A DNA stretch of 64,000 nucleotides from Fasciolopsis buskii. Its lineage: Eukaryota > Platyhelminthes > Trematoda > Plagiorchiida > Fasciolidae. Positions 35,690 through 46,899 of this stretch are shown one piece after another. The stretch's first letter is position 1, and each line of letters starts with the position of its first letter. The stretch lies in the NCBI GenBank assembly GCA_008360955.1, contig LUCM01009278.1:1-64000 (forward strand). Reading direction: 5' to 3'. The position numbers and the translations under genes are program-made. The notes beneath the pieces were generated by a model, which had not been told where the DNA came from, searched no databases, and saw nothing but the letters and a program-made list of their open reading frames with translations.

Positions 35690-37570
35690 ATTATCATCGT
35701 TCAGCCTTAAACAGTAGGGCATGTCCCACTGACCGCTACCTTTCTTTCCAGAATTGCACGTTATTATAGGAAGAATGAACACATTGTGGGCAGGAAATGG
35801 AAATACAGGAGCGGGATAAGAAAAGAATGCCGTAGTAGCTGACACATGGTATACAGTTTAACTGGGCGCATGCGATTTCTCAGTCATCCTGATTCACCAG
35901 ATGCCACCACGACCACCACTGTTCACGGTTTGCTGCCTTATTCCTCATTGTCCTCCGCCCGACCGGTTGCCGGGTTCCCTGGACCCCAACCATGGAGATA
36001 AGGAACATTATCTACGTTTACTGTACATTTTTTCATTTCACGTTGCCACGTCATCTTTTGATTTCTATGCGGATCCCTCCAATTCGTGGGAGGAACGAAA
36101 AACAAGACAAGATAGATCAGCGTTCACGATACGCAACAAATGGCCGAACCAACACAGTCTACGAAGTTTGTTACATTGTGATAAAATATTCGTAAAGGCG
36201 GCGTCCAATACTAGATTTCTAACCTTCACACTACTTATCCGGTCACTCCATCCAATGTTAACGATACTGCATAGGTACCAGTGATGGAAAACCAACTAAC
36301 AAACATTTTCAGCATCCCAGCTTCACAACCATAAAAAAGAGCTGAGTGCACGGTGGTACAGCAAACATGACATTTCAAATATGAGGCAACACCACAAGTG
36401 CCTGAGTTCAGCATATGCTGCTCGGGCCTTAGGGATACATGTGTGATCACTTCCAATCCCATGCTACCATTCTTAGTCAAAAAACTACCGGAGTAAATGA
36501 AGCGGTCAACAATTGTTAGTTCTCCGTCCAATATCAACCTCGTGTAACAACACTTTGCACTTCGAAGGTGTAAAGCACGTGCAGAATGGAGTTACAACCC
36601 TTGCCAGTCTGTCCAGTGCATCGTGTTCATGTTCCGCAGATTCCAAGAAGCATGTGAGGTCGACTATGTAATTTATGTGAGCTTCTCTCCACTTGACAGT
36701 TTGACACTTACATACTGAAGATCATCCAAAATATCCTCCGTTACCTCGTCGATGTCGAAGGTAACCAAGAATGGGGAAATGGGACATCCCTGTCTAATAC
36801 CACTAGTTATTTATAATGCATTTGTAAACGTCAGGACCGAACGACGCAAATGGTGTCGAAAAGTCAGTGTACCATGTATTGGTTCTTATTGTGAATGGTT
36901 TAATGTTAATAACATCTCCCAACAGCACTGTGCTATTATTATTATATCATTAACAACATTTTGAATGAACTTGATAGTTCGCCGTATGCAGTTAGGCGAC
37001 CATAAATATGCAAGTATGACGCCAGTGACGGGTCCATGAACTCCTCTGGCATACCACTCCGATGAATACCGCTGTTTGGTCGAGTGAATCGAAGGTGCCT
37101 CTGAAGTAAACAACAACTACGATTGTCGGGTGACGGTATGGTGTTTCAATTAACTACAGAGGGGTAGAAATCTGGTCGATGCGATCTCTCAACCTGGGCA
37201 AAATTTGGCCTGCTGTCTATGGACGTTGCTCTTGCGAACCGGTGTCAAACGGCTTTGTTGAATCTAGGGCTCTAACAACTGTCGGGATTAAACCGACCCC
37301 ACAGCTCCGGGGGGTGTCCTTGGTGGGTATAAACAGCGACTTGCTCCAGGATACCGGATTTCGTTCCACGTGTCAGATGTCATGGGACAAAGAGGCAAGT
37401 ACTTTTATCAAAACCTTTCCATCCGGTTTGAAGAGAAGTGGGGAGATTTTGTCGGAACTGGCCAATTTTCCCAGGTTTAGTAGTCTGGTGTTTGACTCTA
37501 CTTCCAATTCCTATGGTGGATCGAAAGATGTCCCAAGGACTCGAAGTTCCCTGGAGCTGCCTCATTGAAA
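35690..37570 (-). mobile_element. RTE-like (SR2-type) LINE, minus strand
   Basis: Minus-strand translation from right to left: RT N-terminal part near 37.5 kb (QNLPTSLQTGWKG, across frameshifts); motif A region YRHPTIVVVVYFRGTFDSLD (37.13-37.07 kb); IRQGCPISPFLVTF (36.80-36.76 kb); ILDGELTIVDRFIYSGSF (36.53-36.48 kb); GCEAGM (36.33 kb); and IGWSDRISSVKVRNLVLD (36.25-36.20 kb). The motif A Asp is Tyr (VYFRGTFDS). The 3' end near 35.69 kb (AACGATGATAATGGT on the minus strand) lines up with the 3' end of the copy at 55.69 kb. Dead copy. Confidence 0.85.
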
Positions 37571-37589
37571 GATCCTGTAGAAGTTCGCT

Positions 37590-38640
37590 TCGCTTATGCC
37601 ATCACTGGTTTTGAACAGCCGAAGCCGAGTTCGTGCTCATAATCTTTTATCCGGCCTCACGAATGTGGTATTCGTCGGGACTGCAATTTCATTTTTTCTC
37701 TTCAATTTTGCCATCGAGATGGTTATGGAGTTAGTCTCATTCTCTTGTGAGAATGGGACGAAAAATGTGCGGACAATATCGTCCGTCTGAATGGAAATCT
37801 AATGTCTAAACAATAATTTAGATCATCCGTAATGTTTTTTACCTTGGAAGTGTAAAATACTGTTGCAAGCCTGGATTGACCCGAAGCCGAACGTCGTTCT
37901 TCTGAGAAGGAATTGGGTGAAATAGGGTAACAGTTATTTGGATAGTTGTATCTCACCTGGTGGCCGCATATTGGATAAAGTGCTCTCGCGCATACAGAAG
38001 GCTCGATTGGGTTTCATCAGTTTGAAGTATCTGTGCCGTCGGCTTGACATCCCATTATCGATCAAAGGTCGAGCATACACGGCAGTGGTGAGGTCGGTAC
38101 TGCTCTACCGCTCAGAAACATGACCGTTGAGAGCAGTTATGTGAAGACTCGGTGGTTGAACGCCGTTATCTTCGTAGCATTGGTAAATTATGGTGCGAGA
38201 ATTTTGTGAGAAACTCAGGTTAAGCGCAAGTTACTTAACCCAAGAGTTCAATCTTTAAAATAGGCATTGAATAAGAATAGGTTGAGGTGATTGGGATGTC
38301 CTGCTATTAGATGAAACTGGTGCTGGTTGGGGGGTGGTTTGACATGGTCAGCTGATGACAAGAGAAACGAAGCATGGCAACTTTGACTAGCTGATTGGTG
38401 TATGTGCAGCTAGACTACCGGGTTGGGGTCCACAAGATCCCCTCTCCAATCGAAGGTTAAAGGCATTGGGTGATGTGGCTCAATGCAGCGGTTGGTGGCG
38501 TCCTCACATTCGGAATTTTCTTTCTTGTGTGTAGTTGTTCAAGTTTTTATTTTGCGGGCGATCTTTCGCAATTTGTCTGTCTCCTTTGAGTAAATGGTGT
38601 TGTGAAGTAGTAACCAATACCAGAGGACGTTGCTTGTAAA
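37590..38640 (+). mobile_element. RTE-like LINE 3' fragment, plus strand, second subfamily
   Basis: Plus-strand words: FLFNFAIEMVMELVSFSC (RT block, 37.69 kb), IQKARLGFISLKYLCRRLD (38.0 kb), IKGRAYTAVVRSVLLYRSET (38.06-38.12 kb) and, after frameshifts, ARLPGWGPQD (38.41 kb). These are the thumb and C-terminal domain of an SR2/RTE-type protein. Sequence details differ from the 61.3-64 kb element but match the fragment at 43.2-44.2 kb. It starts where the minus-strand copy at 35.7-37.6 kb ends, giving a head-to-head pair. Confidence 0.8.
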
Positions 38641-39530
38641 GTTGTACCATAGCGCTTCGCCGAAGCCACTCTCATCAGCATGCGACCGCAACATAGGCGC
38701 ATGGGCCCCACTGTGCACATAAAACGATAATTGTACTAGAAACCCGCACCAGCGGCAACTTCCATTTAATGGTCAGAAGTGCAGGACTACGCGAAACGTA
38801 AGAAATTTCTCCTTTCTCAGTTCTTTGCTTCGGCTGACCGACTGAACCCGATCTGGGGTAACGGTTACTCCTTCTTTGAAGGCTCGCGCCCATATCGGCA
38901 GAGTCGGTGCCTCCGATTGGGACATCGCAGCTGACATTCGTCGTTCGTCCGGATGTTTGTCGTTTATTGGGATTTATCCCTTTTGTTGTGAATCTTGTTT
39001 AGAAAAAAGCCACCCATGTATTACCAAGGGTAGCGTTTCTACGGGTTTATGCGTTCTTACATAGGAGTGCGGACTTTGCGAAGCTAGAGAGGGTGCAGCG
39101 AACCACCATTCGCGTCGTCGTGCGGCTGCATGGATCAGGCTGCGAGGATCGATTGGAACTCATCGGTTTGTTTACTGCTGCATTCTGCCATTTTTGTGGG
39201 GTCCTCATGTCAATGTAATTTATTCTGCTAGGTGAAAAGGGACAGAAGCTGCAGGCGGAATTCTTACTCCATGAATGAAGCCAGTCTAGGGGTATGCGCT
39301 TACCCTTAAAAAGCTTGAACTCAATAAGTTACCACCGGTCTGTCGCCTCCCGAGAAGAACGCTCAAACTGCGGAGCTCGCTGCCAGAATAGGATGACTAC
39401 CGTAAGTCGAAACTGGACAACTGCTTGTTGGCGAAATGATGAAACTCTTTCCGATATTGCAGTTTCCAGAGAGTCAACTATGATGAGGCTTACACTGGTG
39501 GACACCTGCGTCTCCTGATCAACGAACAAT
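38641..39530 (+). mobile_element. Possible CR1-like LINE fragment
   Basis: Around 39.07-39.18 kb the plus strand reads FAKLERVQRTTIRVVVRLHG, then EDRLELIGLFT. This is the L-E-x-V-Q-R-x-x-T-R and R-L-x-x-L-x-L-F pattern of the CR1-type C-terminal domain. The sequence on both sides is too decayed to extend with confidence. It ends a few hundred bases upstream of NAT10. Confidence 0.5.
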
Positions 39531-39761
39531 TTGTTTGGGGCGTTAAACTCCTTATTGGACTTTGCAGCAGCCTATCCTGAATGTTGCGGTAAAAATGATT
39601 CCGGCAAGCCTAATTATCTGTGCATTTGATGGGATGACAGAACACTACCGACTGTTCTTCCGTTTGGGCAAGCTTTATATTTCGTGACCTCTTGAATGCC
39701 ATATTGGTTTGATCATGCAATTGTCGATGGTAATTAATACGCTTAGTGGGTTCAGGCTCAC

Positions 39762-39789
39762 GTTGGTTTTCTGCTTTTTTGCATTTCAG
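39762..39789 (+). promoter_or_regulatory. Strong 3' splice acceptor 50 nt upstream of the NAT10 start codon
   Basis: A pyrimidine-rich run (GGTTTTCTGCTTTTTTGC) followed by ATTTCAG ends at 39789, exactly 50 nt before the ATG at 39840. Flatworms add spliced leaders to many mRNAs, so this could be a trans-splicing acceptor; it could equally be the acceptor of a 5' UTR intron. I see no TATA box or other core promoter element nearby. Confidence 0.45.
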
Positions 39790-39839
39790 TTCGGTCACGT
39801 AACCCGTCGAAAGTCGTTCCAGTGCATGCCATATTAGCA

Positions 39840-39950
39840 ATGGGCCGTTTGCAGAAGCTGGATAACCGTATTCAGTTAATGTTACAAAATGGAATTAGGG
39901 ATCGTTTTAGAACAGTTTTCGTTATGATCGGAAACAAGGGCCAGGACCAA
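39840..39950 (+). CDS. NAT10: NAT10 exon 1
   Basis: Codons 1-37, starting MGRLQKLDNRIQLML and ending at GQDQ, followed by the donor GTGAGA. The family begins with a short basic stretch and a V/L-D-N-R-I motif at the same distance, so this ATG is the natural start. Ends in phase 0; intron 1 is 41 nt. Confidence 0.95.
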
Positions 39951-42900
39951 GTGAGAGAAATCATGTACATTTGAAAACTTATTTGATTCAGGTTCCCATT
40001 ATGCACCAGATTATGAATACTTTGTGCAACAAGGGGAAACTGAGTGTTCTTTGGTGTTACAAGAAAGAGTTGTCTTTCAGCACGTAGGTAGCTTTTCTTG
40101 TTTTTATCCTGTAGGCATCGCAAGAAAAATCTAAAGCTTCTCAAGTGAGTTTCTTCGAAAGGTAATTTTTCCCAGTAAGAAAAGAAAAGCGGGTTTGACG
40201 AGCGACGCCACCATCTTTGAGCAATTCATCTGCACAACGGATATCAGATGGAGCTACTATCACGAAACTCACAAGATCTTGGGCCAGACGTTTGATATGT
40301 GTATTCTCCAAGATTTTGAAGCACTCACACCGAACACCCTTGCGCGCACTGTTGAGACCGTCTCCGGTGGTGGGCTTATCGTTTTTCTGCTGAAGTCCAT
40401 GGATTCACTAAAGCAACTCTGTACTATGGCTATGGTTTGCACTGGTTTATTTACTTCTATTTGATCAGGATGTTCATTCTAGATACCGTACAGATGCTCA
40501 TCGGGATATTGTTTGCCGATTCAATGAACGTTTTCTTTTGTCACTCGCAAGTAATCCGAGATGCTTAGTTTTAGATGACCGTTGGAGAATACTTCCACTC
40601 AGTAAAAGCGTGCTCAGTAGTCTTCAGATCAACGCGTCGAAAGCTCAAGAAACTGCAGCTGCATCACATGATGAGCTACAAAAGCTCAAGGTATGATCTT
40701 GTTCTGAATAAGGATGACGGTTATTGTTCAGTAATCCGAAAGTGTTGCAGGCCTGGTCTGTACTTGTTGGGCTTGGAATCAATTGGTGCTTTGTTCAATT
40801 GACCCAATGCTAAAAGCATCTATCGTACTACCTTTGCTCATATTCGTTTAAGCTCCTCCAGCTCTCACTGTAGATTATTACTTCTCGCTTACACTAGAGC
40901 CGTTGTTTACATTAGTCCATTAGGGCTAGTGGAACTAGCATTCGGATGAGGTTGCACATATCACTAACCACTGAGCTCGTATTTACGATTGTCTCTGGAA
41001 AGCTGGTGTTACTCTACTCTGGCTACTAATTGACGTGAAAAGGGGTAGAAAAAATCTTCGTCTATTGCGTTTTAGTCACTTTTGGAATGCACCTCTGATT
41101 TAATAAACCACACAATATACTAGTATTTTCACGTAGTTTTGATTCAATATAGCTAATTTTTACCTTCGAGTTGTGCCTTGTATAGTTTCGTTTCATCTGC
41201 AGCATAAATCAACCACCAAAATGATACGGGGTTTTTTCTTTATACCACCAAATTATCACTTTCCAGGTCGTCCTGACAGAAGACGGATCTCCATTCGCAC
41301 CATTGATTAAAATCTGCGTCACAATGGACCAGGCACGTGGTGTAGTGCAGTTTTGTGCTTCATTGGCTTCCTCAGTACAAAGCCTCTCAACCCCTGGGCA
41401 AAATGTTAACTTGCAGTTGTCCAAAAATACGGCCCAATCTTTGCTGAATTCAATAGGCTCCAATCAACCGAACGCAGGAGCGTCCTCAGCTATTGTGGTC
41501 ATGACTGCTGGTCGTGGCCGTGGAAAGTCCGCTGCTCTCGGTTTGGCTTTAGCTGCTGCAATCGAAGCTGGACTCCCTAATATTTATGTTACCGCACCGA
41601 GTCCAGAAAATCTGACCATCCTCATGCAGTTTGTGGTTCGTGGTCTGGGAGCCTTCAGTTATGAAGAACACCAGGACTATGTTGTCACCAGAACGACAGA
41701 TCCGGATTATAATCAAGCGGTAGTTCGGATTGATATTCACCGTCAAAGTCATCGCCAGTCATTGGTCTACCTTGCACCTTGGGAATTGGCCAGTCACTTG
41801 AGCCGAGGAGGTCAACAGGCCGACCTCGTTTGCGTGGATGAGGCTGCAGCAATCCCATTGGCACTAGTGCGCCACTTCATTCAAGGACCTCGCCTCGTCT
41901 TCATGGCATCAACTATCAATGGATACGAAGGCACCGGGCGTTCATTGTCTTTGAAGCTGATCAAACAGTTACGGAACGAATGTAGAGTTGCCGAAGCATC
42001 TGTTCGTCTCAACCCAAAGCTCGTCTTGCCCAATATCGATCCCAAACCTCAGCTTTCTGAAAAAAAGCTCGGGAAGGGCCTGCAGTCCGGTAAGTTTACT
42101 ATTGTATGATGTAGTACGCATATTTATGCAGTATTTCTCTGCGTGCTTCACGCACCATGAGAGAGTCAGGTAACTTGTCACATAGACTTTTTTCCCCGAC
42201 CAGCTTTTCTAATTTTGAAGCGATTTCTAAGTAACGGAATATTTTTTCGTTGCTGTTTGGTTAGTGGTTGTTAAAGGCGATAGCTCGTGATATATTAACG
42301 CCGCAATGCCTTGTTTGTTGGGCTTTCGAGTCAATGTCTCCGGTTAGGATTGGAAGAGAAAAATGCTGCTTTTGCAGTTTGTGCAACCTCAAAGTATCAC
42401 TCCCCTAAGTGCTGCTGTCATGCCTTCCATAAGAGAGACTTTACCAATCTTTGTTCTGAAGTAGGAACCACGCAAGATGCTATGGACAATTGCGGCTCGG
42501 TAGATTTGGTTGATGGTAGGATTCATGGGAGAGCATTCCTTACTTGGGTTCAAATATACACTTCAACTGACTGCCCTCAGCTTTCGCGCACTAAACTAGA
42601 TAGGGCAACAAGCTATCCTAGCTAAAACTCGAAATTTTTAGGATAGATGTATGCCGCGTTTTTGGAGCACGTATAAAAACATCAGTTCTGTAATCACTTT
42701 GTAGCCCAGATGCAACCTCTCGTTTAATTTTTCGCGTACCAGGTGATCCGGTTCCTACTGCTCATGTTCATTTGGGTGCCAGATGTCGTCCTGAGCATGC
42801 TAACCGAGCGTGCACTGTCACGCTGGATCCCAGTCATTAGTCGTTTACATGCGATTCGATTAGATGGTTCTATATGGATGAGCAGCAGTCGAGTGATGCT

Positions 42901-45900
42901 TTTTCGCTATTCATCGTGTCTGATCCCCGCCGCCGGTGGTCGACAGAAATGCGTTCAACCTGAGTTGAGTGTGTCAATTGAGTCTATTTCGATTTTTATA
43001 AGAAAGGTTTGTTCGTCAGAAGTAATCTACGACCAAAACGAATCTACGAGAGACGATCGCCGTTGTCGGTGTGGTTGGCTGGGATAGAGAATAAGCCCCT
43101 AACATATCGTTTTATCGCCTTTAATTGATCCACTTAGGCGTTAAAATCATCAGTATCGAAGACAGCGTGCGTTGCACTCACTTTTTAGAATAGTCGGGAT
43201 AAGTTGCCATAGAACTTGCCTCAACAGAGCTGCAGTCAGTGGCTGCATACACAGAGGCAATGAAAGAGCAAAATCGATGTGTACTGCAGGTGTGGCTCGC
43301 GAGAAATGATGTTCTTCAGGGTTCCCTCGTTTCATCTTCCTTTTTTACTTTTGTCGTTGATATGATTATGGAGATAGCCCCATCACTATGTGAAGATGGT
43401 GACATTAGTATTTGCAAAAATAAGAAATTGTTTGGATTGGAATATGTTGTTGTTATGTCACTGATGGAGTTGCAAGTTTTACTCGACCGTCAGAACCATA
43501 GTGTGGGTTTGCCTACGATGCGTTTTGCATCTTGAAAGTGTGAAATACTGTTATAGAGCTGGATTTGCTTGAAGTCGAAAATTTTTATTGGAAGGGAAAA
43601 GTTGAACGTGGTAGATAAATCTTATTGTTTAGACAACTACATCTCATCCAATAGTTAAATATATGACGAATTATTTTTGCATAAACGGAAGCCTCGATTG
43701 GCATTCACCAATTTAAAGCATCCTTGGCGTCGACGCCACTTTCAGCTGTGGATCAAGTTTGGAATATCCACTTCAACAGTAAGATGGGTCCTGCTATGCG
43801 GCTCAGAAACACGGTCGTTACGCGCAGACAATTGAAGCCGTTCGTTGCTTGATCACCGTTGTCTTCGCATTATTGATAGTCGAGGTTAAGTGTAGGACAT
43901 TGGGTCGTATAACTCAGTCAATCGAATAAGCACGGATTTTGAACGGATTGCGGTTGCGCATGCTTACAGATCGTCTGCTTTGGTACACACTATTGTTCAA
44001 GACATGTGGTGGTTAGAAGCTTGGTCAGGGTGTCTAGTGCTTGGCTTGACGGTAGGGTATAAGAACTTTTACCGATGGTCTGTCTCGATCGAGTCAAGTT
44101 AGATTATCGTTTTGATCTCCATGAGATTCCCTTATGCCGCGGTCGGTGGCGTTCTTGCATTCCAAATATCTCCGCTTCTCCGTAGTCCTGCTGTCTTATG
44201 ATCTGGTTTTTTGTTTCACCATTTTTCGGTGCTAGAAGGCAGCAACCGGAGCATGAGCACGTTTATGCAAGTTAATATGTGTACAAGCTGGAAACCGAGC
44301 TGTTCGTTTTTGTGTGGTTTGCATTTTGCAATCAGTCTGTCACAGAGCAGCAAACAACTCTCTAGGTTCGAAGCAGGTTTTGCTATCGTGGTTCTGATAC
44401 ATGGCTTCTTCAATTATTCATTTGTCCAAAAGCACCATTCACTGCAATCGGATTCACCAACATAAATCTGTTGGATAGCACTGCCTTGCTCCTGTGGTTA
44501 TTCTCCACACTGACGTTGTTCGTGTTTGACATTGCTGGTGTTTCATTTAACCATGTGAACGGGGAACTTCTTCACGATGTACGCCTAACTGTCGAAGAAA
44601 GATCTTTGTAAGATGAACTGCAGGTTAGGTCCGGTTAGATCGGCCTCATCGGTCTTCTTTCATTGAGTGTGATACTTTATCCATGGTCATCGGTCCTAAA
44701 CAATTTTCTCGAACAATGGACTTGTCTTTTGGACTCCGTTTTCTTGTTTGCTATTTTGCGTAGAATTTACTGGTTTTGATAGTAATTCCAAGATGATAAG
44801 AATTGAATTTAAAATTCTCTCCTTACAATTTGATGGGGGTATCTCAAAAGTGAGTTCGATTTTTTGTAATTAGTACCGTGTACTTATGAGAGAAGAGAAT
44901 TCCTTAAGAATCACACAACCGGTTTTGCGGTTGTCACCGCTCGTATTCGATGCTGTTCGGTCATCCATAGTCTCATCTGATGATCGAACAAGAATGTACC
45001 GTGTGCGTACACTTGGCGGGTGGCAATAACCGCCAAACCGGTCATTTCGTCCTCATCCGTGGGACAGTGCTCACAAAGAACCGAAGAATTAGGACCATGC
45101 ACCCTCTTTCCGATGGTTGTTCTTGACTAACCGACGGAAGCCGTCCGGAAATAATTGTTTTGGTTCACAAATGGATTCATTATTTTTGCACTGCTGCTGA
45201 TTCAAGTTAGAATCTAGCGCGGAAATAAATCTGTTTTTGTTTTTCTTCGTGCAAATTGTCATCCTAGTTCTTTCTCGTAAGATTGGTGAAACTGGAATTA
45301 ACCGTTGAGATTTATTGTTTTATTTTTGCCCAGCTGGCTCCTGCGAGGTAATGAATGTCTCTGATTGGAACTGTCCAAAGTGTGTGCGACGGGAACTCTA
45401 GTTACCGCGTTAGTCGCGTACTCAGAAAGCCGACTAAGGGCCGAAAGGATCTATGTCTATCTTGGTGAAGCCACCCCACGTCTTCAGTCGGCCAGCAAAG
45501 GGAGATTTCTAGCTTGAAAATGGTGACTGTATTGCGCTTTTCTTCATCAGTTCCGTTTATAATTGGCGGAGGACATGGGCGAACCGCTGTAAGTGATGTC
45601 TTTAAAGGAAAGAGCAATTTCTCTGACTTTCATGCAGTGGTAGCGCTTGGTGACATTCAAGATGCGATCATACCAATTGATTTTTACCACTTGGCGGAGA
45701 CACCAGGGATTGGAACTTTCCATGCGTTTTGTATTGTCTGCTCTTACTGACCAGGTTTTGCATGAGTACATAAGAACCTGGCGGATGGTAACTTGGTGGG
45801 GCGCAGCTTCATGTCAAAGCTTATTTCACTGCGAGACTGCGGAGTGTTGCGAAGTTACACGAGCGCTTTCCTGGTTCAGTATACACGAAGTTTTCACTAA

Positions 45901-46850
45901 TCCTTAGTCTGGTCGTCTGGTTGAATATTAAATTCCAGGTGACGCACTTGCGCCAAGGTTTTGCCAGTGATTTGGATAGCTTGTGTCGGGTCTTGCGAAG
46001 TCGTGAAGAACTTCGTTTTTCAGTGTTTATTTCCGGACCGACAGCTTTAGCTTTGCGTGCAATCCGGTTCATAACCATCTAGACAGTTGCGGGATCGTGT
46101 CAGAATGACAGTGTCGCCGGCTAATTCGAGTTCACTGACCCGACGGTCGTAGCCGAGTCGCATTCCTCAAAAGCCGTTGAGGACATGATGCATTATCTAG
46201 CCTGGTAGCCCTGGCGAATGCTAGAGCCTGGTGGGAACTTTGGAGATTCTTGGCCGTAGGTACGGACGCGTCCCTGTGTTGACGCGTAGTGTGCTGCTAA
46301 CAATCTAACTTTTTCGGGGATCTCATTGCGTCGAAGTTTGTCGCAAAGTAACTGTCTGTCTGTCATCAGACAGTGGTGCGAAAAATAGTTCGTGAGCTCT
46401 GCTTTCCATACAATTCATACTAGGCTAATGGACCAGAAATTCAGGCTAGACGTAACTTCCTCAGACTGGGGCTGCTAGTCGGCCCTCAGGGGCTATTAAC
46501 CCACGGTAAAGCATGTTATTGTTTATCCCAGCTGAAATGTATGTTGCATTATTTTAATTTGTCTACTTTCTTCATACGTACCCCCACATGGTTTCCAGAT
46601 ACAGCTCACTTTTGTAGCTCCACCCCTGTCTTTTACACTGTCCCTTCGACGGAGAGCTTCCATGCACACTCCCGTTGCTACAGATTCGATTCTGGTGAGA
46701 AATATCAATCACTTCGGAGTGTACAAGTATGTGGATGTTTGGACAAGAGAGCATCGGGTACGCATACCTGACGAGCGACAATAACCGCGAAACCGGTCGT
46801 GTGCTCCCGGGCAAATTTCGTTTACGCATCCAGATACTACTTCCTGCTTC

Positions 46851-46899
<49 letters not shown>

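Noticed and set aside
39610..39840. Minus-strand gene divergent from NAT10
   Set aside because: A 76-codon frame with no family match overlapping the putative 5' leader region; no supporting signals.
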